Shown piece by piece: positions 27,014 through 37,191 of a DNA stretch of 64,000 nt (position 1 is the first letter of the stretch; each line of letters starts with the position of its first letter). The stretch covers positions 28,716 to 92,715 of the forward strand of contig JAMPAN010000001.1 in assembly GCA_023667225.1 (NCBI GenBank), read 5' to 3'. The position numbers and the translations under genes are program-made. A model generated the notes under the pieces. The model searched no databases. It had not been told where the DNA came from and saw only the letters and a list, made by a program, of their open reading frames with translations. Source of the DNA: Oxalobacter formigenes. Its GTDB lineage: Bacteria; Pseudomonadota; Gammaproteobacteria; Burkholderiales; Burkholderiaceae_D.

Positions 27014-27529
27014 ATGCCTGACACAATTTTGGTATTAACCATTGTAGCAGCGGCTGCCAGCTATATCGTTTACCGGTACGCTTTCAGAAAATCGGGAGCC
27101 TGTTCCTGCGCAACCAGGCCGGGTTCCGTTGCCGCCTGCGCCGGCTGTTGCCATAACGCCGGGCAAAAAACCGTCCTTGTCCCAAGCCCGCAGCAACAGC
27201 ACACCTGCTGCCAGGAAAAAGCCGGCGGAAAAGGAGAAATCTGCCGCTGTGCAACAAGCGGAAAGCACAACATGCGAACCATCAATTTACGTCAGATGCA
27301 AATCGGTGAAACAGCAACCGTTACCGCCATTACAGCACAGGGAGAACTTGGCAGGCGTATCCGCGATATGGGACTGACACCCGGCGCAACAGTTGAAATC
27401 ATAGGCCGTGCGCCCCTGAAAGACCCGGTTGCCTTGCAGCTGGAGGGATTCACCCTGACCCTGCGCAACAACGAAGCAGACTGGATTACCGTTACCCTTC
27501 CTTCAGAAAAAAAACTGCCCCCGGCCTAG
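27014..27529 (+). CDS. Membrane-anchored Cys-rich protein fused to a FeoA domain
   Basis: The 171-residue protein has three parts. Residues 4-22 form one membrane span followed by basic RYAFRK, which places the rest in the cytoplasm. Residues 28-80 carry nine cysteines (30, 32, 42, 45, 46, 65, 66, 77, 79), like the small FeoB-associated Cys-rich membrane proteins. Residues 88-165 are a complete FeoA domain (MQIGETATVTAI, RIRDMGLTPGATVEII, DPVALQLEGFTLTLRNNEA). A strong AAAGGAGGAG precedes the ATG at 27014. It lies 90 bases after feoA and 148 before feoB. An internal ATG at 27272 could make FeoA alone, but its ribosome site is weak. I infer a scaffold or iron-handling partner of FeoB. Confidence 0.85.
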   Translation: MPDTILVLTIVAAAASYIVYRYAFRKSGACSCATRPGSVAACAGCCHNAGQKTVLVPSPQQQHTCCQEKAGGKGEICRCATSGKHNMRTINLRQMQIGETATVTAITAQGELGRRIRDMGLTPGATVEIIGRAPLKDPVALQLEGFTLTLRNNEADWITVTLPSEKKLPPA

Positions 27530-27677
27530 CGCCACAACCTCGTTTTACCCCTGCTGTCTTCTGTTCTGTTGATGCGCCTAAAAAAGGCGCACAGGGGAGA
27601 GGTATGCGCCTGCGCTTGCCGGGATTCGATAAATCACCCCGTTTTTACTTCTAACTTATCTGTAGATGGAGTCATTC

Positions 27678-29927
27678 ATGGAACCTGCAACTTCTGTCAC
27701 CATTGCATTGGCAGGCAATCCTAACGCCGGTAAAACCACACTCTTTAACGCCATTACCGGAGCCCGCCAGCACGTGGGCAACTACCCCGGCATCACAGTT
27801 GAGAAAAAAACCGGTCTGGCCGAACTTGATGGAGAAACCCTCGCGCTTGTGGACCTGCCAGGCACCTACTCCCTGACAGCCTACAGCCCGGAAGAGCGGG
27901 TTGCCCGGCGTATGCTTACCGAAGAAAAACCGGATGTCGTCCTGCATGTCGTCGATGCAGGCGCACTGCAACGCAACCTGTACCTGACCGCCCAGCTCCT
28001 GGAACTTGGCCTTCCCGTTGTCATTGCGCTCAACATGATGGATGAAGTACACAGCCGCGGCGACAGCATTGATACAGAAAAACTTTCCCAGCTATTAAAT
28101 GTCCCCGTCATCGAAACCATAGGCCGTACCGGCAAAGGCATCACCGAAGCCTTGCGTGCCGCCGCAGCTGTAGGCAAAGCCAACAGGGGAAAACCGCATA
28201 CGCCCCGCCAATTCTCCTACGGGACAGATATTGATCCCGTCCTTGACACCATGACAGCACAGATAGAAAAAGACCTGGAGCAAACCGGCAAACAGGCTTC
28301 AGTCCCCTATCCTGCCCGGTGGCTGGCGCTGAAATTCCTCGAAAACGATGCGGATATCCGGGAAAACGGCCTGTTTTCCACGGAAACCCAGGCTGCCCTT
28401 GAGTCCGAATACAACAAACTGGCCAAACATCTGGAAGACACCCTTCAAACCTACCCCGAAGCCACCATTGCCGACTTTCGCTACGGCTACATCTCCGGCG
28501 TTCTCCGCCAGGATATCGTCACCCGTCATGAAAGCGTCCACGCACGCCGGCACTTCTCCGACAAAATTGACAAATACCTTACCCATAACCTCATTGGCAT
28601 CCTGTGTATGGGCCTGATTTTCTACCTGGTCTATGAAATTGCCTTCTCCCTTGGCTCCATCCCCATGGACTGGGTAGACGGCTTTTTCGGCTGGCTTGGC
28701 GAAACAGCTGATGCGGCTCTGCCTGACGGACTCTTCAAATCCCTGGTCGTTGACGGCATCATTGGCGGCGTTGGCGGCATCATGACCTTTGTGCCGCTGA
28801 TCTTCATCATGTTCTTCCTGATCGCCTTCCTGGAAGATTTGGGCTACATGGCGCGCATATCCTACATGCTTGACCGCGTCTTCCGTTTCTTCGGCCTGCA
28901 CGGCGCCTCCATCATGCCCTACATGATCAGCGGCGGCATTGCCGGCGGATGCGCCGTTCCCGGCGTCATGGCAACGCGCACCCTGCGAAGCCCCAAAGAA
29001 AAGATGGCCACCATGCTGACTTTGCCCTTCATGGCCTGCGGTGCCAAAATTCCGGTATTCCTGCTTCTGGTAGGCGCCTTCTTCCCCGAAGAAAACCAGG
29101 CCGCTATCATGCTCAGCATTACCGCTGCCGGATGGATACTGGCCCTGCTGTCGGCCCGCGCGCTGCGCTCAACCATCATTGCCGGGCCGGCAACACCGTT
29201 CGTCATGGAACTGCCCCCCTACCGCCTGCCGACCCTGCGCGGCCTTCTCATGCACACCTGGGAACGCGGCTGGCAATACCTGAAAAAAGCCGGCACCATC
29301 ATCCTGGCCATCTCCATCGTCATGTGGGCCATCCTCACCTTCCCTCAACTGCCTGATAACATGGCCGAAAACTATGCCGGACAGGTAGCCGCCGCTGAAG
29401 AAAAAGCCGAAGCTGCCGAAATCGCGCTGGAAAAAGCGGCAGAAGCCGATAAAGACACACTGGCGGCCGAACTCGAAGAAGCAAAAGAAGCCGTCGAAAC
29501 ACTGCAAAACGAAGAAAGCAGCGCCAAACTCCGTTACTCCATCGCCGGACGCATCGGCTCCGTATTCGAACCAGTCACCCGTTTTGCCGGATTCGACTGG
29601 CGCACCAACATCGCCCTGTTAGGCGGCTTCGCAGCCAAGGAAGTCCTGGTCTCCACCCTGGGAACAGCCTATTCTTTGGGTGAAGTCGATCCTGATGAAG
29701 CCGATCCGCTAAGCGAAAAAATCCGGAGCGATCCGCACTGGAACAAAGCCAATGCTGCCAGCCTCATCATCTTTGTGCTGATCTACGCCCCGTGCGTCGT
29801 CACCATCGCCGCCATGAAATCCGAAACCGGCGGCTGGCGCTGGCCCCTGTTCAGTCTTTTCGGCAGCACCCTGTTTGCTTACCTCCTGGCTGCTGCCGTC
29901 TATCAGGCAGGCCGCCTGCTCATATAA
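27678..29927 (+). CDS. feoB: Ferrous iron transport protein B
   Basis: FeoB is the inner-membrane Fe(II) uptake protein with an N-terminal GTPase. The ATG at 27678, preceded by GGAG, gives 749 residues; an ATG four codons earlier lacks a ribosome site. G1 is GNPNAGKT at 13-20, then DLPGTYS (G3) and NMMDE (G4). The membrane part has the two gate repeats (GGIAGGCAVPGVMATRT and GGFAAKEVLVSTLGTAYS). Between them, about residues 566-617, is a charged Ala/Glu/Lys-rich helical segment likely to form a coiled coil. It is the last gene of the feo cluster. Confidence 0.97.
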   Translation: MEPATSVTIALAGNPNAGKTTLFNAITGARQHVGNYPGITVEKKTGLAELDGETLALVDLPGTYSLTAYSPEERVARRMLTEEKPDVVLHVVDAGALQRNLYLTAQLLELGLPVVIALNMMDEVHSRGDSIDTEKLSQLLNVPVIETIGRTGKGITEALRAAAAVGKANRGKPHTPRQFSYGTDIDPVLDTMTAQIEKDLEQTGKQASVPYPARWLALKFLENDADIRENGLFSTETQAALESEYNKLAKHLEDTLQTYPEATIADFRYGYISGVLRQDIVTRHESVHARRHFSDKIDKYLTHNLIGILCMGLIFYLVYEIAFSLGSIPMDWVDGFFGWLGETADAALPDGLFKSLVVDGIIGGVGGIMTFVPLIFIMFFLIAFLEDLGYMARISYMLDRVFRFFGLHGASIMPYMISGGIAGGCAVPGVMATRTLRSPKEKMATMLTLPFMACGAKIPVFLLLVGAFFPEENQAAIMLSITAAGWILALLSARALRSTIIAGPATPFVMELPPYRLPTLRGLLMHTWERGWQYLKKAGTIILAISIVMWAILTFPQLPDNMAENYAGQVAAAEEKAEAAEIALEKAAEADKDTLAAELEEAKEAVETLQNEESSAKLRYSIAGRIGSVFEPVTRFAGFDWRTNIALLGGFAAKEVLVSTLGTAYSLGEVDPDEADPLSEKIRSDPHWNKANAASLIIFVLIYAPCVVTIAAMKSETGGWRWPLFSLFGSTLFAYLLAAAVYQAGRLLI

Positions 29928-30032
29928 AAGCAGGCATCCGGCAACATGGCAGCCAGCGCATTCTCCCGCGTCTGCTGCCATGAGGCCGGCTCCTTACCCT
30001 GAAACAAATTGCCACTTTTTTTCCTTTCATCC

Positions 30033-30060
30033 CTTGAAATCCATTATAAGCACCCCTATA
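30033..30060 (+). promoter_or_regulatory. Heat-shock sigma factor (RpoH)-type promoter of groESL
   Basis: CTTGAAA at 30033-30039 and CCCCTATA at 30053-30060 are separated by 13 bases. This closely fits the sigma-32 pattern CTTGAAA-N13-17-CCCCATnT. The CIRCE operator begins two bases later, overlapping the expected transcription start. Confidence 0.7.
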
Positions 30061-30061
30061 C

Positions 30062-30088
30062 TTAGCACTCGTTAGGCGGGAGTGCTAA
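30062..30088 (+). promoter_or_regulatory. CIRCE operator (HrcA site)
   Basis: TTAGCACTC, nine bases, GAGTGCTAA: a perfect match to the CIRCE consensus, 75 bases upstream of groES. HrcA represses chaperonin genes by binding this element; hrcA itself is not in the window. Confidence 0.97.
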
Positions 30089-30163
30089 CAACCCGCCGCA
30101 GAAACGGGCATTTCGGTTGCCCCCTGCATCTATTAACCATCAGTACCAAAAGGAATTATTGTT

Positions 30164-30454
30164 ATGAAACTTCGTCCCTTACAAGACCGTCTCATTGTCA
30201 AACGCATGGATCTGGAAACCAAAACCGCATCCGGCATTGTCATTCCTGAAACAGCCGCAGAAAAACCGGATCAAGGCGAAGTCCTCGCTGTCGGCAACGG
30301 CAAAATCACACCGGAAGGCAAAGTGCTGCCTATGGATGTCAAAGTTGGCGATCGCGTCCTCTTTGGCAAATATTCCGGCCAGACCGTCAAAGTAGATGGT
30401 GAAGAGCTGCTCGTCATGCACGAGAGCGACATCATGGCCATCCTGGACAAATAA
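30164..30454 (+). CDS. groES: Co-chaperonin GroES
   Basis: GroES caps the GroEL cage during ATP-driven folding. The 96-residue product begins [31 protein letters not shown], containing the mobile loop that docks on GroEL, and ends [10 protein letters not shown]. It is 60 bases upstream of groEL and under CIRCE plus an RpoH-like promoter. Confidence 0.98.
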   Translation: MKLRPLQDRLIVKRMDLETKTASGIVIPETAAEKPDQGEVLAVGNGKITPEGKVLPMDVKVGDRVLFGKYSGQTVKVDGEELLVMHESDIMAILDK

Positions 30455-30493
30455 ATCCGGGAAAGCCGTCAGGACAATAAACCCGAAATTTAA

Positions 30494-32161
<1,668 letters not shown>

Positions 32162-32193
32162 CTTACCGTCCGATTCACCCCTTTTATTCCTCA

Positions 32194-32226
32194 AAACCCG
32201 CAATGCTTAAGCATTGTGGGTTTTTT
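32194..32226 (+). terminator. Terminator after groEL
   Basis: CCCGCAATGC and GCATTGTGGG pair around TTAA (one G-T pair), followed by TTTTTTC. It starts about 35 bases after the groEL stop codon and is a textbook intrinsic terminator. Confidence 0.9.
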
Positions 32227-32272
32227 CATGCGCAGGAAACCTGCCGGTTTCACCATCCGGACGTCAATCCCC

Positions 32273-32278
32273 TATAAT
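32273..32278 (+). promoter_or_regulatory. Isolated TATAAT box upstream of the ClC gene
   Basis: A perfect TATAAT lies 33 bases before the ClC start codon, in a CCCTATAATGGG context. No good -35 is found at 17 bases; TTTCAC at 19 bases is the nearest. As the gene follows a strong terminator, a promoter is needed about here. Confidence 0.4.
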
Positions 32279-32310
32279 GGGATAACCATCAACGAAGCCT
32301 TGTTTCTACC

Positions 32311-33687
32311 ATGTCTTCATCCCAACCGGAAAAACCGGAGGAAACCCTTTCCACGGCAGGGGCAGACCTGTCGGCCAACCGCCTGGTTGATAAAACCCGC
32401 GATGCCTGGCACCACATTCTCATTTGGCTTCTGGCGTCCACCTTGATCGGTCTGGTCGGCGTGGGCGTAGCCATTGCCAGCAACATAGCCAACGAAGCCA
32501 ACCTTTGGTTACAGGAAAAACTGCATTACTGGCTTTTGCTGCTCATTCCAGCCGCCTTTGCCCTGTTCTCATACCTCACCGGACGCTTTTTCCCCGGAAC
32601 GCAGGGCAGCGGCATTCCCCAGACCATCGCTGTCATTGACGATCCGGACAGCCGGAAAAAAAGCAACCTCCTCTCCATACGCAACCTGTGCGGTAAAATC
32701 GCCATGCTCCTTGGCGGCCTGGTCATGGGCGCTTCCATCGGCCGCGAAGGCCCCACCGTCCAGATTGGCGCCTCGCTCAGCCATGCCTTCTACGGCCACG
32801 GCCCTTTCAAAACAGCGGAACATCGCCGCACCCTGGTTCTGGCAGGCGGCGCGGCAGGCATTGCCGCTGCATTCAATACCCCGCTGGCCGGCATCATGTT
32901 CGCCATTGAAGAACTCAACAAAAAATATCCCTTCAACGCCCACAGTTCCACCTTGCTGACCGTCATTATCGCAGGGCTCATCTCGCTGGCCATCCAGGGA
33001 AACTACACCTACTTCGGCATCACCCATGTCACGCTGGATTTGTCCCAGCACCTTTACGCCATTGCCGCCTGCAGCATATTGGGCGGAGCGGCAGGCGGCC
33101 TTTTCAGCCTGCTTACCCAAAAATTCACCTTCCTGCTTCCCGAACGCTGCCGCCGCTTCATCCAGGCCCATCCCTGCCTGTTTGCCGCCCTGTGCGGGCT
33201 CCTTGTCGCCATACTGGGTTTCATTACACACGGCATGACATTCGGCACCAGCTACCAGCCCACCCGCATAACGCTGGAGGCAGAAAACAGCCTCTTCGTC
33301 TGGTATTACGGCATCTGCAAATTCCTGGCGACCCTGCTGTCCACCCTAAGCGGCATTCCGGGCGGCCTTTTCGCGCCCACCCTTTCCGTCGGAGCCGGGC
33401 TGGGAGACAGCCTGTCCGCCCTGCTGCCAGGCATCGCCCCCCACGGTGCCATCATCATCCTCGTCATGGTCGCCTACCTGTCAGGCGTCACCCGTTCCCC
33501 GCTCACCTCCTTCATCATCACTATGGAAATGACAGGCAGCAACCACATGCTGCTTTCCCTGATGATAACAGCCCTTTTCGCCAGCGGCATATCCCGCTTT
33601 ATCAGCCCGGTACCGCTGTATCACGCGCTGGCAGAGCGATACGCCTACCGTGCGCCTGCTGCTGCGCCAACCGCAAAGAACGGATAA
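32311..33687 (+). CDS. ClC-family chloride channel/transporter
   Basis: A 458-residue inner-membrane protein with about ten hydrophobic helices after a polar 35-residue N-terminus. The ClC selectivity motifs are GSGIPQ at 99-104, GREGPTV at 144-150 and GGLFAPTLSVG near 351-361. The gating glutamate (E146) and an internal glutamate pair (E200/E201 in FAIEEL, matching the proton-path position of E. coli ClcA) are kept, which suggests Cl-/H+ exchange rather than a channel; this is inferred. No CBS domains follow. It is 4 bases from the next gene, so the two are probably cotranscribed. Confidence 0.9.
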   Translation: MSSSQPEKPEETLSTAGADLSANRLVDKTRDAWHHILIWLLASTLIGLVGVGVAIASNIANEANLWLQEKLHYWLLLLIPAAFALFSYLTGRFFPGTQGSGIPQTIAVIDDPDSRKKSNLLSIRNLCGKIAMLLGGLVMGASIGREGPTVQIGASLSHAFYGHGPFKTAEHRRTLVLAGGAAGIAAAFNTPLAGIMFAIEELNKKYPFNAHSSTLLTVIIAGLISLAIQGNYTYFGITHVTLDLSQHLYAIAACSILGGAAGGLFSLLTQKFTFLLPERCRRFIQAHPCLFAALCGLLVAILGFITHGMTFGTSYQPTRITLEAENSLFVWYYGICKFLATLLSTLSGIPGGLFAPTLSVGAGLGDSLSALLPGIAPHGAIIILVMVAYLSGVTRSPLTSFIITMEMTGSNHMLLSLMITALFASGISRFISPVPLYHALAERYAYRAPAAAPTAKNG

Positions 33688-33691
33688 CGCC

Positions 33692-34897
33692 ATGTCCAGA
33701 CTCATCGACTTTTCCCCCGCCTTCCTGGAAGAAATCAAAGCCATCCGGCGTGATATCCACGCCCATCCCGAAACCGCCTATGAAGAAACACGGACAGCAG
33801 ACCTGATTGCCGCCAAACTGCAAGAGAGCGGCATTGCCGTCATTCGCGGCACCGGCGTTATCGGCAAAATCAAAAACGGAAAAAGCCGGCGCGCCATCGG
33901 CCTGCGCGCCGATATGGACGCCCTGCCAATCAACGAAACCAACCGGTTTGCCCACGCCTCCCGCCGCCCCGGAAAAATGCACGCCTGCGGCCACGACGGC
34001 CATACCGCCATGCTGCTTGGAGCAGCCATTCACCTGGCCCGAACCCGCCGGTTTGACGGCACAGTCTATACCATCTTCCAGCCCGCCGAAGAAGGTCATG
34101 GCGGCGCGAAGCGCATGATACAGGAAGGCCTGTTCAACACCTGTCCTGTTGACGCCATCTTCGGCCTGCACAACTGGCCGGACTATGCGGCAGGCACCTT
34201 TGCCGTCAGAACCGGCCCGCTGATGGCCTCAAGCAGCACCTTTACCCTCACCATCCACGGCAAAGGCGGACACGGCGCACAGCCCAACCAGGCCATTGAC
34301 CCGATCATGACAGCCGTACAAATCGCCCAAAGCTGGCAAACCATCATCAGCCGCAACAAGGCCCCGGCAGAGGCGGCAACATTGTCCGTCACCCGTATCG
34401 AAGCCGGCAGCACCTTTAACGTCATCCCCAATCAGGCCGTCATGGCCGGCACCGTCCGCACCTTTACCCCTGAAGTCCTTGACCTGGTAGAACAGCGCAT
34501 GCGGGAAATTGCCGGACATACCGCAGCCGCGTTCCATTGCCATGCCGAATTTGTTTTCCGCCGGAACTACCCGCCGCTTGCCAATCATCCGGCTGAAACT
34601 GCCTTTGCCATCAACATTATGGAATCCATCGCCGGCCCCTCCCATGTCGTCAGGGATGCCGGGCCTACCATGATAGCCGAAGACTTCTCCTTCATGCTGG
34701 CGCAAAAACCGGGATGCTACGCCTTCATCGGCGCCGGTGCCGGAGAATACCGGGAAACCGGGCACAGCGATGCCCCCTGCCGGCTTCACAGTCCCGGCTT
34801 TGACTTCAACGATGCCATTTTGCCCGCCGGCATGAGCTACTGGATCCGGCTGGCAGAAACCTGCCTTGCCCCGCCGGCCGGCAGCCATCCTGCCTGA
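33692..34897 (+). CDS. M20-family amidohydrolase (hippurate hydrolase-like)
   Basis: The 401-residue product belongs to the M20D metallopeptidases (amino-acid N-acyl or N-benzoyl hydrolases). Metal-site signatures are seen in GLRADMDALPI, HACGHDGHTAMLLGAA and PAEEGHGGAKRMI, with the dimerisation domain insert (FTLTIHGKGGHGAQP) in the middle and PTMIAEDFSFML near the end. The ATG at 33692 is chosen; an upstream start would overlap the ClC gene. The substrate cannot be told from sequence. Confidence 0.9.
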   Translation: MSRLIDFSPAFLEEIKAIRRDIHAHPETAYEETRTADLIAAKLQESGIAVIRGTGVIGKIKNGKSRRAIGLRADMDALPINETNRFAHASRRPGKMHACGHDGHTAMLLGAAIHLARTRRFDGTVYTIFQPAEEGHGGAKRMIQEGLFNTCPVDAIFGLHNWPDYAAGTFAVRTGPLMASSSTFTLTIHGKGGHGAQPNQAIDPIMTAVQIAQSWQTIISRNKAPAEAATLSVTRIEAGSTFNVIPNQAVMAGTVRTFTPEVLDLVEQRMREIAGHTAAAFHCHAEFVFRRNYPPLANHPAETAFAINIMESIAGPSHVVRDAGPTMIAEDFSFMLAQKPGCYAFIGAGAGEYRETGHSDAPCRLHSPGFDFNDAILPAGMSYWIRLAETCLAPPAGSHPA

Positions 34898-34905
34898 CAT
34901 TTCAC

Positions 34906-34946
34906 AACCGGTCTTTTTACAATTTTCCGCCGCAAAAAGGCCGGTT
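34906..34946. terminator. Long inverted repeat after the amidohydrolase gene
   Basis: AACCGGTCTTTTT and AAAAAGGCCGGTT pair over 13 bases (one G-T pair) around a 15-base loop, 8 bases after the stop codon. T runs lie inside the stem on both strands, not after it, so it could stop transcription weakly or be an RNA 3'-end protector. Confidence 0.4.
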
Positions 34947-35025
34947 CATGGTATAACTCTACCCTGCAAAATGGCAAAACCCAAACGGCTGCCGCAGCCC
35001 GATAACAAAAGATAAGCGAGGTGAA

Positions 35026-35439
35026 ATGAAAATCAGGGACATCATGACCAAATCTGTCGTAACAGTTGAGATGGACGACAAGCTGTCTTTGGTCAAAGAA
35101 ATTTTTGATAACTCAAAATTCCATCACTTGCTGGTCATGGAAGAAGGCAAACTCTTCGGCGTCGTCTCCGACCGGGATCTGCTCAAAGCCATCAGCCCCA
35201 ACCTGGGCACCATGGTCATTACCTATCGTGATCTGGCCACGCTCAACAAACGCGTACACCAGATCATGACGCGCAAACCCGTTACCCTGAAAGCCGACGA
35301 TTCCATCAGCGATGCAGCGGCCCTTTTCAATACCCACCGGATCTCCTGCCTTCCGGTAGTGGACGATGATTTCCGGCCGGTAGGCATCGTCAGCTGGCGC
35401 GACCTGATCAAAACCATGCTGCCCCAGCCGCAAATCTGA
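35026..35439 (+). CDS. Tandem CBS-domain protein
   Basis: The 137-residue soluble protein is two CBS domains and little else. The first (residues 1-60) has IRDIMTKSVVTVEMDDKLS and GVVSDRDLLKAIS; the second (about 77-135) has VHQIMTRKPVTLKADDSIS and GIVSWRDLIKTML. Such pairs bind adenine nucleotides and sense energy state. A GCGAGGTG ribosome site precedes the start. The partner is unknown; a TATAAC box 70 bases upstream may be its promoter. Confidence 0.9.
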   Translation: MKIRDIMTKSVVTVEMDDKLSLVKEIFDNSKFHHLLVMEEGKLFGVVSDRDLLKAISPNLGTMVITYRDLATLNKRVHQIMTRKPVTLKADDSISDAAALFNTHRISCLPVVDDDFRPVGIVSWRDLIKTMLPQPQI

Positions 35440-35477
35440 CCGGCTTTCCCTGTCATTCCCGGCAAAGCACATAAACC

Positions 35478-35509
35478 GGCGGGACGACCTTCTTGCAAAC
35501 AGTCCCGCC
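35478..35509. terminator. Bidirectional terminator between CBS gene and fur
   Basis: GGCGGGAC and GTCCCGCC pair around a 16-base loop, and an outer GCAAAGC/GCTTTGC pair can extend the stem with a bulge. The two genes converge here. The T tract is short on both sides. Confidence 0.5.
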
Positions 35510-35537
35510 GCTTTGCTTACAGCCGCCGGAACATCCC

Positions 35538-35975
35538 TTATTTCCGGCAGGCAGGAACGCAATAGCCATACAGGGCCAGCGCATGATCCACCATTTCAAA
35601 CCCGTGCTCACGGGCCACAGCCTGCTGGCGTTTTTCAATCTCGCTGTCATGGAACTCTTCCACCCTGCCGCAATTTAGGCAAACAATATGATCGTGGTGC
35701 GTTCCCTCATTAATCTCGTAAACCGCCTTGCCCGCCTCAAAAAAATTGCGGGTCAAAATACCGGCCTGCTCAAATTGCGACAGCACCCGGTAAACCGTAG
35801 CCAGGCCGATTTCCAGATTCTCTGCCACCAGCAGGCGAAAAACATCTTCCGCACTCAAATGCCGTACCGGATTTTGCTGGAAAATTTCCAGAATCTTGAT
35901 ACGGGGCTGCGTTGCCTTGAGGCCGTTGGCCTTGAGCTCGGCCGGATTGTCATGTGCAGCGACCGGCTTATTCAT
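35538..35975 (-). CDS. fur: Ferric uptake regulator Fur
   Basis: Fur is the Fe(II)-sensing repressor of iron uptake genes, plausibly including the feo cluster in this window. The 145-residue product has the winged-helix DNA-binding domain ([29 protein letters not shown]), the metal-binding HHDH at 93-96, CLNC at 99-102 and a second Cys pair CVPAC at 139-143. It faces bamE across a 110-base gap, the standard fur-bamE arrangement of this group. Confidence 0.97.
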   Translation of the reverse strand: MNKPVAAHDNPAELKANGLKATQPRIKILEIFQQNPVRHLSAEDVFRLLVAENLEIGLATVYRVLSQFEQAGILTRNFFEAGKAVYEINEGTHHDHIVCLNCGRVEEFHDSEIEKRQQAVAREHGFEMVDHALALYGYCVPACRK

Positions 35976-36085
35976 GTTCCCATCCTGTCAAAAGCATAAA
36001 ATGCTCCCTATTTTTCCTATCTGCTTTATCATATAGTGTTTACTGGTTCAGCTCAACGAATTGCAACAAGGGTTAAAATCGCGCA

Positions 36086-37177
36086 ATGCACACCACCTTG
36101 CCTTCCACATGGCGTCTGCCGGTTCTGTTATTGGCCGCGAGTCTTCTCGCCGGTTGCGGCGTTGCAACAAAAAAAACCTTTCTGGGAGAGCCTGTGCAGG
36201 AAACTGCCGGCAACGCCGTGCCCGTTTCCTCCGGCGAAGCCGCTCCGCAGGCTCCTGATACCCTTTCCCGCAATCCGGGCCTGGATTCAGCCGAGGCAAC
36301 CGGAGTACAAAAACTCCTGAACATCGTCACCCCCTACCGCATCAACATCCAGCAGGGCAACTTCATTTCACGGGAAATGCTCTCGCGCATCCAGCCCGGC
36401 ATGACGCCAGAGCAAGTCCGCTTTGCCCTGGGCACGCCGCTTCTGGCCGATATTTTCCATGCCGGACGCTGGGATTACGTCTTCCGCCTGCAAAAACCGA
36501 ACGGCCAGATCACCAACAACCGCGTCATCATCTATTTTGAGGATAACCGCGTTGCCCGTATCGTCAGCGATCCCCTGCCGGATGAAACCCAATATCTGGA
36601 AACCATCGCCGGCCAGGTACCGAAAAAAAACGCCGGCAACACCAAACAAACAGCTGCTCCTTCAGCAGAAACCGGAGAAAACACCGCATTGTTGCCGGTT
36701 GACACCCCCTCGTCCGAACCGGATGAAACCATCCAGCCACCGGATGCCGCAGCCCGCGAAACCGATACCGCGCAAGAACAGCCGCATGAGGCACCCTTCG
36801 TTGCCCCTGCGCCTCCTATTGCGCCTCAACACCGCGCCGCCTCACAACGGCCCCCGGTTTCAGACACTGCGCATGAAACTGCCGGACCGGCATCCCCTTC
36901 TGTTACTGCCGAACCTTTACCAGCCCCGGCAATACCTCAAGCACCGCCCCGCGAAACGGCCACCCTGCAGGATACTGCTGTAAGGCACGAACCTTCCCGG
37001 CCGGCAGCAATGCAGGCGCCTGCTTCGGAAAAAGCAGAACCAGGGCCGGCCAGGGAACCGGCGAAAAAAGCCGCTGTTACGGTGCAGGATCAGGAAATGT
37101 CTGCGGAACCGGAAGAAGATTTCAGGGCTGCGCCCAATTCCGCCATGCAGCTCCACGAATTGATGCAACCACAATAA
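36086..37177 (+). CDS. bamE: Outer-membrane assembly lipoprotein BamE with long C-terminal tail
   Basis: BamE is a lipoprotein of the BAM machine that inserts outer-membrane proteins. The N-terminus is a lipoprotein signal with LAGC (acylated Cys at 24). The BamE/SmpA fold spans about residues 77-165: [35 protein letters not shown] and [12 protein letters not shown]. From about 170 to 363 is a low-complexity Pro/Ala/Glu-rich tail with no recognised domain, making the protein about two to three times the normal length. The ribosome site before 36086 is weak. It precedes dapB by 14 bases. Confidence 0.92.
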   Translation: MHTTLPSTWRLPVLLLAASLLAGCGVATKKTFLGEPVQETAGNAVPVSSGEAAPQAPDTLSRNPGLDSAEATGVQKLLNIVTPYRINIQQGNFISREMLSRIQPGMTPEQVRFALGTPLLADIFHAGRWDYVFRLQKPNGQITNNRVIIYFEDNRVARIVSDPLPDETQYLETIAGQVPKKNAGNTKQTAAPSAETGENTALLPVDTPSSEPDETIQPPDAAARETDTAQEQPHEAPFVAPAPPIAPQHRAASQRPPVSDTAHETAGPASPSVTAEPLPAPAIPQAPPRETATLQDTAVRHEPSRPAAMQAPASEKAEPGPAREPAKKAAVTVQDQEMSAEPEEDFRAAPNSAMQLHELMQPQ

Positions 37178-37191
37178 AAGGAAAAGAACCC

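Noticed and set aside
27573..27591. TGCGCC/GGCGCA hairpin between the fusion gene and feoB
   Set aside because: The stem is 6 bp with an A-rich loop and no T tract. A terminator here would also cut off feoB, so I did not call it.
29945..29984. ATGGCAG...CTGCCAT inverted repeat after feoB
   Set aside because: The loop is about 24 bases and there is no T tract; too weak to call a terminator.
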